Positions 1 to 6,220 are shown, counted from the stretch's first letter. The stretch: DNA of 12,214 bases from Lachnospiraceae bacterium (GCA_017553965.1 JAFZJK010000172.1:1-12214); one strand, 5' to 3'. The notes: generated by a model not told the origin, from the sequence alone. Program-made: numbers and translations.

Positions 1-344
1 ACCCAGTTTGCCTTTGAAGAATTGCCGTTACGAAGAAGTACGCCCTTTGAGTTCCAAACCTGAACCTCTACGTTATTTGCACAATCACCCTCACATACTA
101 CTGAGAAAACGAAATCGTAAGTATGCTTTATCTTGATCATGTAGTAGGTTGACTTTGTCTCCTGGTTTGAAGAACCGAGCAGAGTGCCCTTAACAGTCTC
201 ACCGATGGTTAACTTTTTTGCCACTTCCTTCTGATAGTCGGTGGGACCTGTAGCTGCAGAAACAGACTCAGCAAAAAGTGTACCTGTTAAACAGATAGCT
301 GCGGTAAGAACGAAAACAAATACTCTCTTTAAAACCTTTAACAT
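1..344 (-). CDS. Secreted protein, N-terminal part (3' end beyond window)
   Basis: About 114 codons are visible; the gene runs off the left edge. The ATG at 344 follows an AAAGGAAT ribosome site about 7 nt upstream. Residues 1-30 are a clear Sec signal peptide: positive start (K3, K6, R7), hydrophobic core at 8-24 and a cleavage site after VSA (about residue 30), with no lipobox cysteine. The mature part begins ATGPTDYQKEVAKKL and continues with a beta-strand-rich stretch (IGETVKGTLLG, then Y-M-I-K-I, then V-E-V-Q-V-W-N-S-K-G). This order of strands resembles the bacterial pre-peptidase C-terminal (PPC) beta-sandwich domain of secreted proteins; that match is by eye and uncertain. It has its own promoter and follows the terminator of the 216-residue gene, so it is probably transcribed alone. 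The function of the rest cannot be judged. Confidence 0.8.
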   Translation of the reverse strand, partial: MLKVLKRVFVFVLTAAICLTGTLFAESVSAATGPTDYQKEVAKKLTIGETVKGTLLGSSNQETKSTYYMIKIKHTYDFVFSVVCEGDCANNVEVQVWNSKGVLLRNGNSSKANW

Positions 345-372
345 ACGAATATTCCTTTCTTTGTCTTATATT

Positions 373-400
373 TGTAGCCTTTAATGCTCCCCCGGCTACA
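373..400 (-). other. Hairpin in the 5' leader of the secreted-protein gene
   Basis: A perfect 7-bp inverted repeat, TGTAGCC with GGCTACA, encloses a 14-nt loop that on the minus strand starts GGGGGAGC. It lies roughly 15 nt after the predicted transcription start and about 30 nt before the start codon, so it would fold in the mRNA leader. No T-run follows, so it is not a terminator. It may stabilise the message or bind a regulator. I do not recognise a known riboswitch class in it. Confidence 0.5.
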
Positions 401-420
401 TGTCTCTTTTTACAAGCGTT

Positions 421-449
421 ATAATACCATAAAAATTTCATTTTGGCAA
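421..449 (-). promoter_or_regulatory. Sigma-A type promoter for the secreted-protein gene
   Basis: On the minus strand TTGCCA (444-449) is separated by 17 nt from TATTAT (421-426): a near-consensus -35, optimal spacer and good -10. The expected start near 414 gives a leader of about 70 nt. The -35 touches the T-run of the preceding terminator. Confidence 0.75.
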
Positions 450-482
450 TAAAAAACTCCTGCCCTACTTTTGACAGGAGTT
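446..482 (-). terminator. Rho-independent terminator of the 216-residue gene
   Basis: On the minus strand an 8-bp stem (AACTCCTG, 475-482, with CAGGAGTT, 455-462) and a 12-nt loop is followed directly by a T-run ending in ATTGCC. It begins 26 nt after the stop codon of the 216-residue gene, as expected for its transcript end. Confidence 0.85.
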
Positions 483-507
483 ATCATACTGATTAAAAGC
501 GCTTAAA

Positions 508-1158
508 TTATACCGCTACAGCCTTATTTGACTCATAATAATCCGCAAAAAGCTTTCTTGAGGCTTCCATAGTATCCTGACTGATCTGGGGAAGGTCTCT
601 GCCCCATGCGCCAAGTGCCTGCTTAAAGCCCTTTTCCATGGCTGCTTCCATCTTATGCATCATATCCTCGTCATCACCTGCGATAGCAGAAGCAAAATCA
701 AACAGCCTCTGTGAGGTCTGCTTTACGCCCCAGTAACCATCCTCAGCTATGTCTTTTTCCGCCTGAGCCTTTACCTCAGGTGTAACCGTAAAGTTACCCT
801 TTGCCAAGAACTTCCAGATATCGTCGGTCTTAGCCAGTGTATCGGCCTGACCGGTCATAAGGCTTGATACGATGTTTGTCAGCTGGTTCTGCCTGTTTTC
901 CTGATCGGCTTTAAGCTGAGATATAATGGATGCTCTCTGCTCCTTACTCATCTTGTTGATGGTATAGGTAGGCTTAAGGTCTTCCTTTTCAGTTACCTCA
1001 TATATGGCTGCCGGAGTACCGGACAATACCTGTGATACCTTCTTTACGGGAGTCACGGGATTAACGGCACCGGAGGCTTCGGTATGGGTCATATTGTAGA
1101 TCCTGCCCGTAGCATAAATGCTTCCGGCATTATAATAATCATTTATTCTAAGATCCAT
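508..1158 (-). CDS. Conserved-looking hypothetical protein, 216 aa, cytoplasmic
   Basis: I do not recognise this protein with certainty. The ATG at 1158 has an excellent site (GGAAAGGAGG, about 5 nt spacing) and its own consensus promoter and terminator, so it is a real monocistronic gene. There is no signal peptide or membrane segment and no cysteine. Residues 1-30 are rich in Tyr, Asn and Gly; 31-65 are a low-complexity linker rich in Val, Thr and Pro; 68-110 look helical and charged (KEQRASIISQLKAD). Residues about 125-210 form a helical domain: W-G-V-K-Q-T-S-Q-R-L-F-D-F-A-S, an acidic GDDEDMMHK, then M-E-K-G-F-K-Q-A-L-G-A-W-G and a final amphipathic helix. The pattern (Q-R-L/I-F-D-F-A, G-F-x-x-A-L-x-x-x-G, L-P-x-I-S-x-D-T) recalls DUF5610-like proteins of unknown role; this is memory-based and weak. 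An adaptor or structural role is possible but unsupported. Confidence 0.8.
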   Translation of the reverse strand: MDLRINDYYNAGSIYATGRIYNMTHTEASGAVNPVTPVKKVSQVLSGTPAAIYEVTEKEDLKPTYTINKMSKEQRASIISQLKADQENRQNQLTNIVSSLMTGQADTLAKTDDIWKFLAKGNFTVTPEVKAQAEKDIAEDGYWGVKQTSQRLFDFASAIAGDDEDMMHKMEAAMEKGFKQALGAWGRDLPQISQDTMEASRKLFADYYESNKAVAV

Positions 1159-1208
1159 AGTAACCTCCTTTCCGGATAAAAAGCCAATCCACCTATTAAT
1201 TCATACTC

Positions 1209-1237
1209 ATTATCTCACCAAATCATGTTTTTGTCAA
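1209..1237 (-). promoter_or_regulatory. Consensus sigma-A promoter for the 216-residue gene
   Basis: On the minus strand a perfect TTGACA (1232-1237), a 17-nt spacer and GATAAT (1209-1214, one mismatch) form the best promoter in the window. Transcription should start near 1202, giving a leader of about 44 nt. This predicts strong, largely unregulated expression. Confidence 0.9.
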
Positions 1238-1270
1238 GTAAAACCCCCTTGGGACTAAACAAGGGGGCTT
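1237..1270 (-). terminator. Rho-independent terminator of the AEC transporter gene
   Basis: A GC-rich 8-bp stem (CCCCCTTG at 1244-1251 with CAAGGGGG at 1260-1267) with an 8-nt loop is followed on the minus strand by TTTTACTT. It lies 26 nt past the transporter's stop codon, and its T-run adjoins the TTGACA of the next promoter. Confidence 0.85.
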
Positions 1271-1293
1271 TATACGAAATCATATATGAAGCT

Positions 1294-2223
1294 TTATGAT
1301 GTTAAAAACTGGGCAAGTGCAACCATTACCGGCATCGTAATGATACTTACTATCGTGGTAAGCGATATCATACCTACCGACACCTCGGTATTTCTTCCAA
1401 ACTTCTGTGCCAGCATACCGCTGAGTGCTGCCGAGGGAGCCGAGCATGCTATAATACAGGATGTAGCCACGTTCGTATCGCACCTTAACAACAGGCATAC
1501 ACCAAGTGCCGTAAGAGGCGAAATGATCAGTCTCAAAACTGCACCGACATATACCCACAGGTTGGTGAAGGTCGCCTTTACATCCATATTTGCAAGATAA
1601 AAACCGATTATCAGCATAGGGATAGGCGTATTAAGTGTGGAAAATGAAGCAAGCGGCGAATATATAAGCTCCGGAAGCTTTATCTGAGCCACAAAAAGTA
1701 TAAGTCCGATAAAAATACCTATTATCGGAGGGTTAAGTATTATCTTTTTTATATTAACCTTTGTCTTTTCCTTGCTTAAGAGCTTAACACCGTATGTCCA
1801 GATATAGCAGTGGAACATCGCGATATATGCCGCCCCGTAAAATACTCCTATATCCCCGAGTATGGCTTTTTGCAAAGGAAGTGCAAAATACCCGGCATTC
1901 GGAAAAGCAGAAGCAAACTGCATAACACAGTTTTTGTCAGGATTTTTTTCCTTCATAACGATACGTGCCAGAAGGCAGTTTATAAAGAAAACTATAAATG
2001 CAGACAAAAACGAAAGTCCCAGATTAACTATCAGGTCGGACTTAAATTCTCTCTGGAAAGATACTATTATATTTGACGGTGTAACTATGTACACCACTAT
2101 ATCTATAAGTCCCGATACCCGGTCCTTGGTAAGTATTTTGCATCTGGTAAGTATAACACCCACACCTATTATCAAAAAAAGGATCACGACCTGCGTCGCT
2201 ACCGAGGAAATATTTTCAAGCAT
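1294..2223 (-). CDS. AEC-family (auxin efflux carrier-like) membrane transporter
   Basis: A 309-residue, strongly hydrophobic protein with about ten predicted membrane segments in two halves around a cytoplasmic stretch near residue 150 (KLLSKEKTKVNIKKI). The first helix is QVVILFLIIGVGVILTR, followed by a TPSNIIVSF motif typical of the first conserved Pro/Asn element of the AEC superfamily. Later hydrophobic blocks include IIGIFIGLILFVAQIKLP and PIPMLIIGFYLANMDVKA. Bacterial members export or import organic acids or other anions; the substrate cannot be read from sequence. The frame is open to 2289, but the first 22 codons would lie inside a hairpin and do not resemble the family, so I place the start at the ATG at 2223, where MLENISSVATQ matches usual N-termini. 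A clear ribosome site is lacking there. It follows the lipoprotein gene and has its own terminator. Confidence 0.88.
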   Translation of the reverse strand: MLENISSVATQVVILFLIIGVGVILTRCKILTKDRVSGLIDIVVYIVTPSNIIVSFQREFKSDLIVNLGLSFLSAFIVFFINCLLARIVMKEKNPDKNCVMQFASAFPNAGYFALPLQKAILGDIGVFYGAAYIAMFHCYIWTYGVKLLSKEKTKVNIKKIILNPPIIGIFIGLILFVAQIKLPELIYSPLASFSTLNTPIPMLIIGFYLANMDVKATFTNLWVYVGAVLRLIISPLTALGVCLLLRCDTNVATSCIIACSAPSAALSGMLAQKFGRNTEVSVGMISLTTIVSIITMPVMVALAQFLTS

Positions 2224-2246
2224 AGTTTTAAAATGTAAAAGCTGTA

Positions 2247-2285
2247 TTATTAAATATGGGGCATCCGAAAAGGAATGCCCCATAT
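2247..2285 (-). terminator. Probable terminator or intercistronic hairpin after the small lipoprotein gene
   Basis: A perfect 11-bp inverted repeat (ATATGGGGCAT, 2254-2264, with ATGCCCCATAT, 2275-2285), extended inward by CC/GG around a one-base bulge, is followed on the minus strand by TTTAATAAT. The stem is strong but the T-run is broken. It sits 32 nt after the lipoprotein stop and 31 nt before the transporter start, so it may terminate partly and let some transcripts continue into the transporter gene. Confidence 0.6.
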
Positions 2286-2317
2286 ACATTAAGTTTCTTT
2301 AGTTCAAAAAGTTTTTA

Positions 2318-2683
2318 TTACTTCTCGAATACCATTTCTACTGAACCATCTTCCTCATCATAGGTAAGAGTGATCTTGCTGCCGCTTGCCTTGTACTTGA
2401 TCTTCTCATCAGGATTAGATGCACTGTAGAAATATGATCCGTCATAGGTAAGCTTCTCAGCGTCTTCGCCTTCGATACCAAGTGTTGCATTCTTGTCATC
2501 AACGATCTCAAGAGTGCCTAAATCACCAGTATCCATACCCATATCCTTGTAAAGCTGAACAAGGTCGGTCTCACCCATCTTCATGCTGGTAAGCTTATAC
2601 TTGCCTGTGCTGATTCCGCCGCCGCAAGCTGTAAGTGATAATACCATAACTAATGCTAATACAACTGCTAATACTCTTTTCAT
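2318..2683 (-). CDS. Small lipoprotein of unknown function, 121 aa
   Basis: The ATG at 2683 follows a GGAGGG ribosome site. Residues 1-19 are a lipoprotein signal (K2, R3, then VLAVVLALVMVLSLTA) ending in the lipobox L-T-A-C with acylated Cys20, then a Gly-rich GGGIS linker. The mature domain of about 95 residues is predicted to be all-beta: GKYKLTSMKMG, then T-L-E-I-V-D-D-K-N-A-T-L-G-I, then L-T-Y-D-G-S-Y-F-Y and K-I-T-L-T-Y-D-E-E-D-G-S-V-E-M-V-F. This resembles the small lipocalin-like or META-like single-domain lipoproteins common in Clostridia, with the recurrent pattern of a functional description strand followed by 'D-G-S'. No catalytic residues are evident. It would be anchored to the outer face of the membrane. 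It has its own promoter under a palindrome, suggesting regulated expression, and is followed by a hairpin before the AEC transporter gene. Confidence 0.88.
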   Translation of the reverse strand: MKRVLAVVLALVMVLSLTACGGGISTGKYKLTSMKMGETDLVQLYKDMGMDTGDLGTLEIVDDKNATLGIEGEDAEKLTYDGSYFYSASNPDEKIKYKASGSKITLTYDEEDGSVEMVFEK

Positions 2684-2712
2684 TTTTTCCCTCCAAGATT
2701 AATAATTGTTTA

Positions 2713-2727
2713 GGATCTGTATGATCC
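2713..2727 (-). other. Small leader hairpin of the lipoprotein gene
   Basis: A 5-bp inverted repeat, GGATC with GATCC, encloses a 5-nt loop in the predicted leader, about 30 nt before the start codon. It is short and its role is unknown. Confidence 0.35.
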
Positions 2728-2746
2728 AAAAAATCACAACATGGTA

Positions 2747-2775
2747 ATTATATCATAAAAAACGCAAAAGTACAG
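2747..2775 (-). promoter_or_regulatory. Promoter of the small lipoprotein gene, perfect -10 and weak -35
   Basis: On the minus strand a perfect TATAAT (2747-2752) has no consensus -35: at 16-17 nt spacing only TGTACT or CTGTAC is found. Transcription would start near 2740, giving a leader of about 57 nt. The -35 position is covered by a palindrome listed separately, so the promoter may depend on, or be blocked by, a DNA-binding protein. Confidence 0.65.
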
Positions 2776-2782
2776 TACTTTT
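2766..2782. promoter_or_regulatory. Perfect palindrome over the -35 of the lipoprotein promoter, candidate operator
   Basis: AAAAGTAC and GTACTTTT are perfect inverted halves around one central A. The centre falls on the expected -35. Two-fold symmetry with a half-site of 8 bp fits a dimeric regulator. It could alternatively form a weak 6-bp RNA hairpin followed by GCGTTTTTT that helps end the rapZ transcript; no better rapZ terminator is visible. Confidence 0.45.
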
Positions 2783-2818
2783 TTTAAATTTAGTAATTTT
2801 ATTAGTTTAAAACCGGTA

Positions 2819-3706
2819 TTATCCTTCCCTCTGTTTTATCTCAGCCACATTTCTGTTCTTATCACGTGACCACTTCTGGGTAACATATCCCTGCTGCTCA
2901 AAATACTCGGAAAGCAGTATGGCAAAGGTCAGCGATCTGTGCTGTCCGCCCGTGCATCCCAAGCCTACTACCAGCTGCGCCTTACCTTCCTTCTCATACA
3001 TCGGAAGCGTACACTCTAAGTAGTCAACTATACGTTTATAAAGAGCTCGTGACTCAGGCTGGGCCATAACATAATCTCTTACCTCTTTGTCCATACCGGT
3101 TAGGTTTTTAAGCTCCGGACGGTAAAAAGGATTGGGTAGACACCTTACATCAAATACCAGATCAGCATCGGAAGGTATACCGTATTTATACCCGAATGCC
3201 ACGAAATTGAGCTTCATCCTGCCGTCAGCATCCGCACTTACAACCTGAAGCAGCTTTTCCCTAAGCTCCGAAGTAGAAAGTTCCGAGGTATCTATTATAT
3301 AATCCGATATCTGTCTTATGGACTCAAGCTGGTGTCTTTCCTCGGCTATAGCAGCCTGCAGGTCGAGCTTGCTGTCAAATACCATAAGCGGATGCAGACG
3401 CCTTGTCTCCTTATAACGCTTAAGAAGTATCCCGTCCTCACTGTCGAGGTAAAGGATCTTTGCTTCAACCAGCTTCTTAAGCTCTTCGATCTCACCCGTT
3501 AGCTCCTCGGCTATATGGGGATTACGTGCATCCGCGGTTATAGCCATATATTTGGGCAGATCGTCCATCTGCATCATCATGTTTACGAAATTGGAAAACA
3601 GCTTGATGGGAAGGTTATCCATGCAGTAATAACCGTTATCCTCGAGCATCTTCATTGCCTTGGATTTACCCGATCCGCTCATTCCCGTAACTATAAGCAG
3701 TTTCAT
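2819..3706 (-). CDS. rapZ: RapZ/YvcJ-family nucleotide-binding protein (RNase adapter family)
   Basis: A 295-residue P-loop protein of normal length for the family. The Walker A motif GMSGSGKS is at residues 8-15, followed by A-M-K-M-L-E-D-N-G-Y-Y-C-M-D-N-L-P, the family signature. The C-terminal half keeps F-G-Y-K-Y-G-I-P, D-V-R-C-L-P-N-P-F, and G-L-G-C-T-G-G-Q-H-R-S, the diagnostic C-terminal block. In E. coli RapZ binds glucosamine-6-phosphate and small RNAs to steer RNase E; in B. subtilis YvcJ binds GTP and affects competence. The clostridial role is not defined. The frame begins at a GTG (3712), but that GTG lies within the ribosome site; GGAGGAG is correctly spaced for the ATG at 3706, giving MKLLIVTGMSG. 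In many Firmicutes rapZ sits beside murB or whiA, whereas here it follows miaA across a hairpin cassette. Confidence 0.95.
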   Translation of the reverse strand: MKLLIVTGMSGSGKSKAMKMLEDNGYYCMDNLPIKLFSNFVNMMMQMDDLPKYMAITADARNPHIAEELTGEIEELKKLVEAKILYLDSEDGILLKRYKETRRLHPLMVFDSKLDLQAAIAEERHQLESIRQISDYIIDTSELSTSELREKLLQVVSADADGRMKLNFVAFGYKYGIPSDADLVFDVRCLPNPFYRPELKNLTGMDKEVRDYVMAQPESRALYKRIVDYLECTLPMYEKEGKAQLVVGLGCTGGQHRSLTFAILLSEYFEQQGYVTQKWSRDKNRNVAEIKQREG

Positions 3707-3726
3707 ACGCACTCCTCCTGTTCTAA

Positions 3727-3846
3727 CACCTCATCAGTCAGCTGTGCTGACAGCTTGTCTTCGCCAGACGGGCATCACACCACTTCGTGGATGTGATCTA
3801 CCCTCTCAAGGGGAAGCCTTAACTTAATGACATTGCATCAGTCAGT
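3727..3846. repeat. Cassette of consecutive hairpins between miaA and rapZ, likely dispersed palindromic repeat
   Basis: The 147-bp gap between the two genes is unusually structured. It holds GTCAGC/GCTGAC (3737-3751, 3-nt loop), GTCT/AGAC (3757-3769, 5-nt loop), a 10-bp stem ATCACACCAC/GTGG-A-TGTGAT with one bulged base (3774-3797, loop TTC), and a short CCCT/AGGG (3801-3812). A 10-bp direct repeat CATCAGTCAG occurs at 3732-3741 and 3836-3845. Such chained hairpins with small purine-rich loops on the minus strand (ACA, GAA, GGCGA) are typical of intergenic palindromic repeats, and the unit resembles one I recall from Lachnospiraceae genomes. No frame or T-run is present. It is transcribed between the genes if they are co-transcribed, and could act on mRNA processing. 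Confidence 0.6.
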
Positions 3847-3853
3847 GTGATGA

Positions 3854-4759
3854 TCATCCGATCTGCATCAGAAATCGATCTATCAGCTCACTTGCCTGGC
3901 TTATGGGGTCACCCGTCATATCCAGCCAGAAAACATCATTTCTTTTTCTAAACCATGTCATCTGTTCCTTAGCCAGATGTCTTATCTCCATAAAAAGCTT
4001 GGCTCTAAACTCTTCCTTATCCTTAAAACGTCCCCTAAGGTACATAAGAATGTATCTGTATTCCAGGCCCAGGCGGTACAGGAAATCATCCGATACGCCC
4101 CTTGCTATAAGCCCTTCGACTTCTTCTATCATACCTTCGTTTAAACGTCTGTCCAGTCTCTCTTCTATCCTTTTATAAAGTACCTCGCGGTCCCATGTAA
4201 CACCTAAACAAAGGGTATCATATTTCTTTATGCTTTCATGGTTTAGAGGCTTTCCCATGAGCAGCTTTTCCGCCGCACGCTCCAGACGCCGTTTGTTGTT
4301 CATATCAAGATTATCCGGTATATTTTGAAGCTTTTCCGTCATAAGTAAGCGTAACTCTTCAATACTCATTGCTTCAACCCTGGCTCTAAGCTCCGTATCC
4401 ACCGGTGCATCGGTGAGCTCATATCCGTCCACTATCGCATTGACATAGAGCCCCGTACCTCCTACCAGGAAAGGCTGCTTTCCTCTGGCAAATATCCCAT
4501 CGATGGCTTCATACGCCAATGCCTGATAATCTTTTAGCGAAAAGAAATCGCCCGGTTCTGCCACATCAAGGAGAAAATGCGGTACGCCCTTCATCTCTTC
4601 CTGTGTCACCTTACCACTTCCAAGATCAAGCCCTTTAAATACCTGGCGGGAATCCGCAGACACTATTTCGGCACCGTATTTTAAGGCAAGCTCTATCCCG
4701 AGTCCGCTTTTCCCGGAAGCATTGGTGCCCAGTATCACCACCAGTTTATTATCACTCAT
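3854..4759 (-). CDS. miaA: tRNA dimethylallyltransferase (MiaA), atypical subtype
   Basis: A 301-residue protein of the MiaA/IPP transferase family, which adds a dimethylallyl group from dimethylallyl diphosphate to N6 of adenosine-37 in tRNAs reading UNN codons. The P-loop is GTNASGKS (11-18, usual form GPTASGKS); the catalytic Asp is in S-A-D-S-R-Q-V (D36), and G-G-T-G-L-Y (100-105) supplies the conserved Thr102. M-N-N-K-R-R-L-E-R-A-A is the family's N-x-R-R-x-x-R-A region, and the C-terminal K-E-Q-M-T-W-F-R-K-R matches the usual R-Q-x-T-W-F-R. Unusual are S-A-D-S-R-Q-V-F-K-G-L-D-L-G-S-G-K (commonly S-A-D-S-M-Q-V-Y) and L-G-L-E-Y-R-Y where I-G-Y-K-E is usual. The ATG at 4759 has GAGG 5-6 nt upstream and lies 9 nt after the MATE stop, so translation is probably coupled. 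It is not next to mutL or hfq, its common partners. Confidence 0.9.
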   Translation of the reverse strand: MSDNKLVVILGTNASGKSGLGIELALKYGAEIVSADSRQVFKGLDLGSGKVTQEEMKGVPHFLLDVAEPGDFFSLKDYQALAYEAIDGIFARGKQPFLVGGTGLYVNAIVDGYELTDAPVDTELRARVEAMSIEELRLLMTEKLQNIPDNLDMNNKRRLERAAEKLLMGKPLNHESIKKYDTLCLGVTWDREVLYKRIEERLDRRLNEGMIEEVEGLIARGVSDDFLYRLGLEYRYILMYLRGRFKDKEEFRAKLFMEIRHLAKEQMTWFRKRNDVFWLDMTGDPISQASELIDRFLMQIG

Positions 4760-4768
4760 CTTAACCTC

Positions 4769-6154
4769 TCATTCCGCTTGTTCAGTAATCTGCAGCAGTT
4801 TACGCGCATCCTTCATCTTTTTATTAATTACAAGATAACTGATAAGATGTATCAAAAAAGTAAAAAGCCAGGATATCGGGTATGAAATATATACCGTCTC
4901 AACCTTGTGATACTCCTCCATCTCAAATACCGTAAACAGCCATGTAAGGCGCACTCCGCATACGCCGCACAGTGATACTATCATAGGTACAAACGAGTAT
5001 CCGACTCCTCGGAGTACTCCTACCATAACATCCATGATACCGCATAAAAAATATGTCGTGCATATGATGGACATTCTGACAAGTCCCGCGGCTATTACAT
5101 TTTCACTCGAAGTATATATACCAAGTAATGTACTCCCCAGAAAATACTCCAGATTTCCGAAAGTCATCCCGACAGCCGTAGCACAAAGAAGTCCCGATAC
5201 TACTATCTTTTTCAGTCTGTCATATCTGCCGGCACCGTAATTCTGGCTCATAAAGGATATGGTAGCCTGATGGAAGGCATTCATGGAAACATATACGAAG
5301 CCTTCAAGGTTTGCGGCCGCAGAGTTTCCAGATACCGTAATGCTGCCAAAGCCATTTACGGACTTCTGTATGATAACATTTGATAATGAGAATATACAGC
5401 CCTGCATACCTGCGGGAAGACCTATCCTGAGTATCGCAAGAAGCTCTTTTTTATCTATCCTAAGGTCTTTTAGTATCAGTTTAATGGCACCTTTTTCCCT
5501 CATAAGACAGATAACCACGAGCACTGCCGAAATAGTCTGTGCTATGACCGTAGCCGTAGCCACACCCGCTACTCCCATCTCGAAGCAGATAACAAAGAGC
5601 AGGTTGAGGCATACATTTATGATACCGGCCAATGTCAGGAAATACATGGGTCTTTTTGTATCCCCTATGGCACGTAATATCGCACTGCCGAAATTGTATA
5701 CCATGTTGGGTACCATGCCCATAAAGTATATCCTAAGATACAGAGCCGCAAGCGGCAGTACATCCTCGGGAGTCTCCATAAGGCCAAGTATACCCTCGGT
5801 AAAAAGCACACCTACCGCTGTTAACAGTATTCCTCCGAGCACTGATAAAAACATGGAGGTATGCACACTCTTTTTAAGCTTATCCTCCTGTTTTGCGCCG
5901 AAATGACGTGCCACCATAACATTGGTACCCACGCTTAAGCCCATAAACAGGTTGATCAGCAGATTGATCAGAGAGCCCGTACAGCCCACGGCCGCCAGGG
6001 CAGTATCCCCGGCAAACTTTCCGACCACTACCACATCTGCAGCATTGAACAACAGCTGCAGGATACTGGAAAGCATAAGAGGTACGGCAAACTTTAGCAT
6101 CTTTGGCATTACCGCGCCTTCACACATATCCATTGAATATGTTTTTTGTTTCAA
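4769..6154 (-). CDS. MATE-family multidrug/metabolite exporter
   Basis: A 461-residue membrane protein with about twelve segments in two bundles. The N-terminus Y-S-M-D-M-C-E-G-A-V-M-P-K-M-L-K-F-A-V-P-L-M is typical of clostridial MATE proteins, followed by L-Q-L-L-F-N-A-A-D-V-V-V-V-G-K-F-A-G. The second bundle begins L-R-I-G-L-P-A-G-M-Q-G near residue 240 and includes F-M-S-Q-N-Y-G-A-G-R-Y-D-R. MATE proteins export cationic drugs or metabolites using a sodium or proton gradient; the substrate is unknown. The start is a TTG at 6154: AAGGTG sits 7 nt upstream and the encoded start matches the family, whereas the next ATG (6133) has no ribosome site. It lies 44 nt after the MBL lipoprotein gene and 9 nt before miaA, all on the same strand, so co-transcription is likely. 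Confidence 0.93.
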   Translation of the reverse strand: MKQKTYSMDMCEGAVMPKMLKFAVPLMLSSILQLLFNAADVVVVGKFAGDTALAAVGCTGSLINLLINLFMGLSVGTNVMVARHFGAKQEDKLKKSVHTSMFLSVLGGILLTAVGVLFTEGILGLMETPEDVLPLAALYLRIYFMGMVPNMVYNFGSAILRAIGDTKRPMYFLTLAGIINVCLNLLFVICFEMGVAGVATATVIAQTISAVLVVICLMREKGAIKLILKDLRIDKKELLAILRIGLPAGMQGCIFSLSNVIIQKSVNGFGSITVSGNSAAANLEGFVYVSMNAFHQATISFMSQNYGAGRYDRLKKIVVSGLLCATAVGMTFGNLEYFLGSTLLGIYTSSENVIAAGLVRMSIICTTYFLCGIMDVMVGVLRGVGYSFVPMIVSLCGVCGVRLTWLFTVFEMEEYHKVETVYISYPISWLFTFLIHLISYLVINKKMKDARKLLQITEQAE

Positions 6155-6183
6155 TTATCTTCACCTTCTAACTACAGGCACAC

Positions 6184-6220
6184 AAAGGCAGATACTACTT
6201 ATGACATCTGAACTGCCTTT
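6184..6220 (-). other. Inverted repeat spanning the end of the MBL lipoprotein gene
   Basis: A perfect 8-bp repeat, AAAGGCAG with CTGCCTTT, is separated by 21 nt and includes the stop codon of the upstream gene. On the minus strand it is followed only by TTTGTGTGCC, a poor T-run. It may be an attenuator or a processing site between the MBL and MATE genes, or chance. Confidence 0.3.

Noticed and set aside
345..420. Riboswitch in the leader of the secreted-protein gene
   Set aside because: Only one 7-bp stem is present and I recognise no conserved core of a known class.
1862..2302. Open frame on the plus strand, 146 codons
   Set aside because: It is antisense to the AEC transporter and lacks a ribosome site.
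3732..3845. CATCAGTCAG pair as a target-site duplication of an inserted element
   Set aside because: The left copy overlaps the first hairpin stem, so it appears to be part of the repeat itself. Without an empty site the duplication cannot be claimed.
5283..5906. Long open frame on the plus strand, 207 codons
   Set aside because: It lies wholly antisense to the MATE gene, has no ribosome site or recognisable domain, and is explained by codon bias of the true gene.
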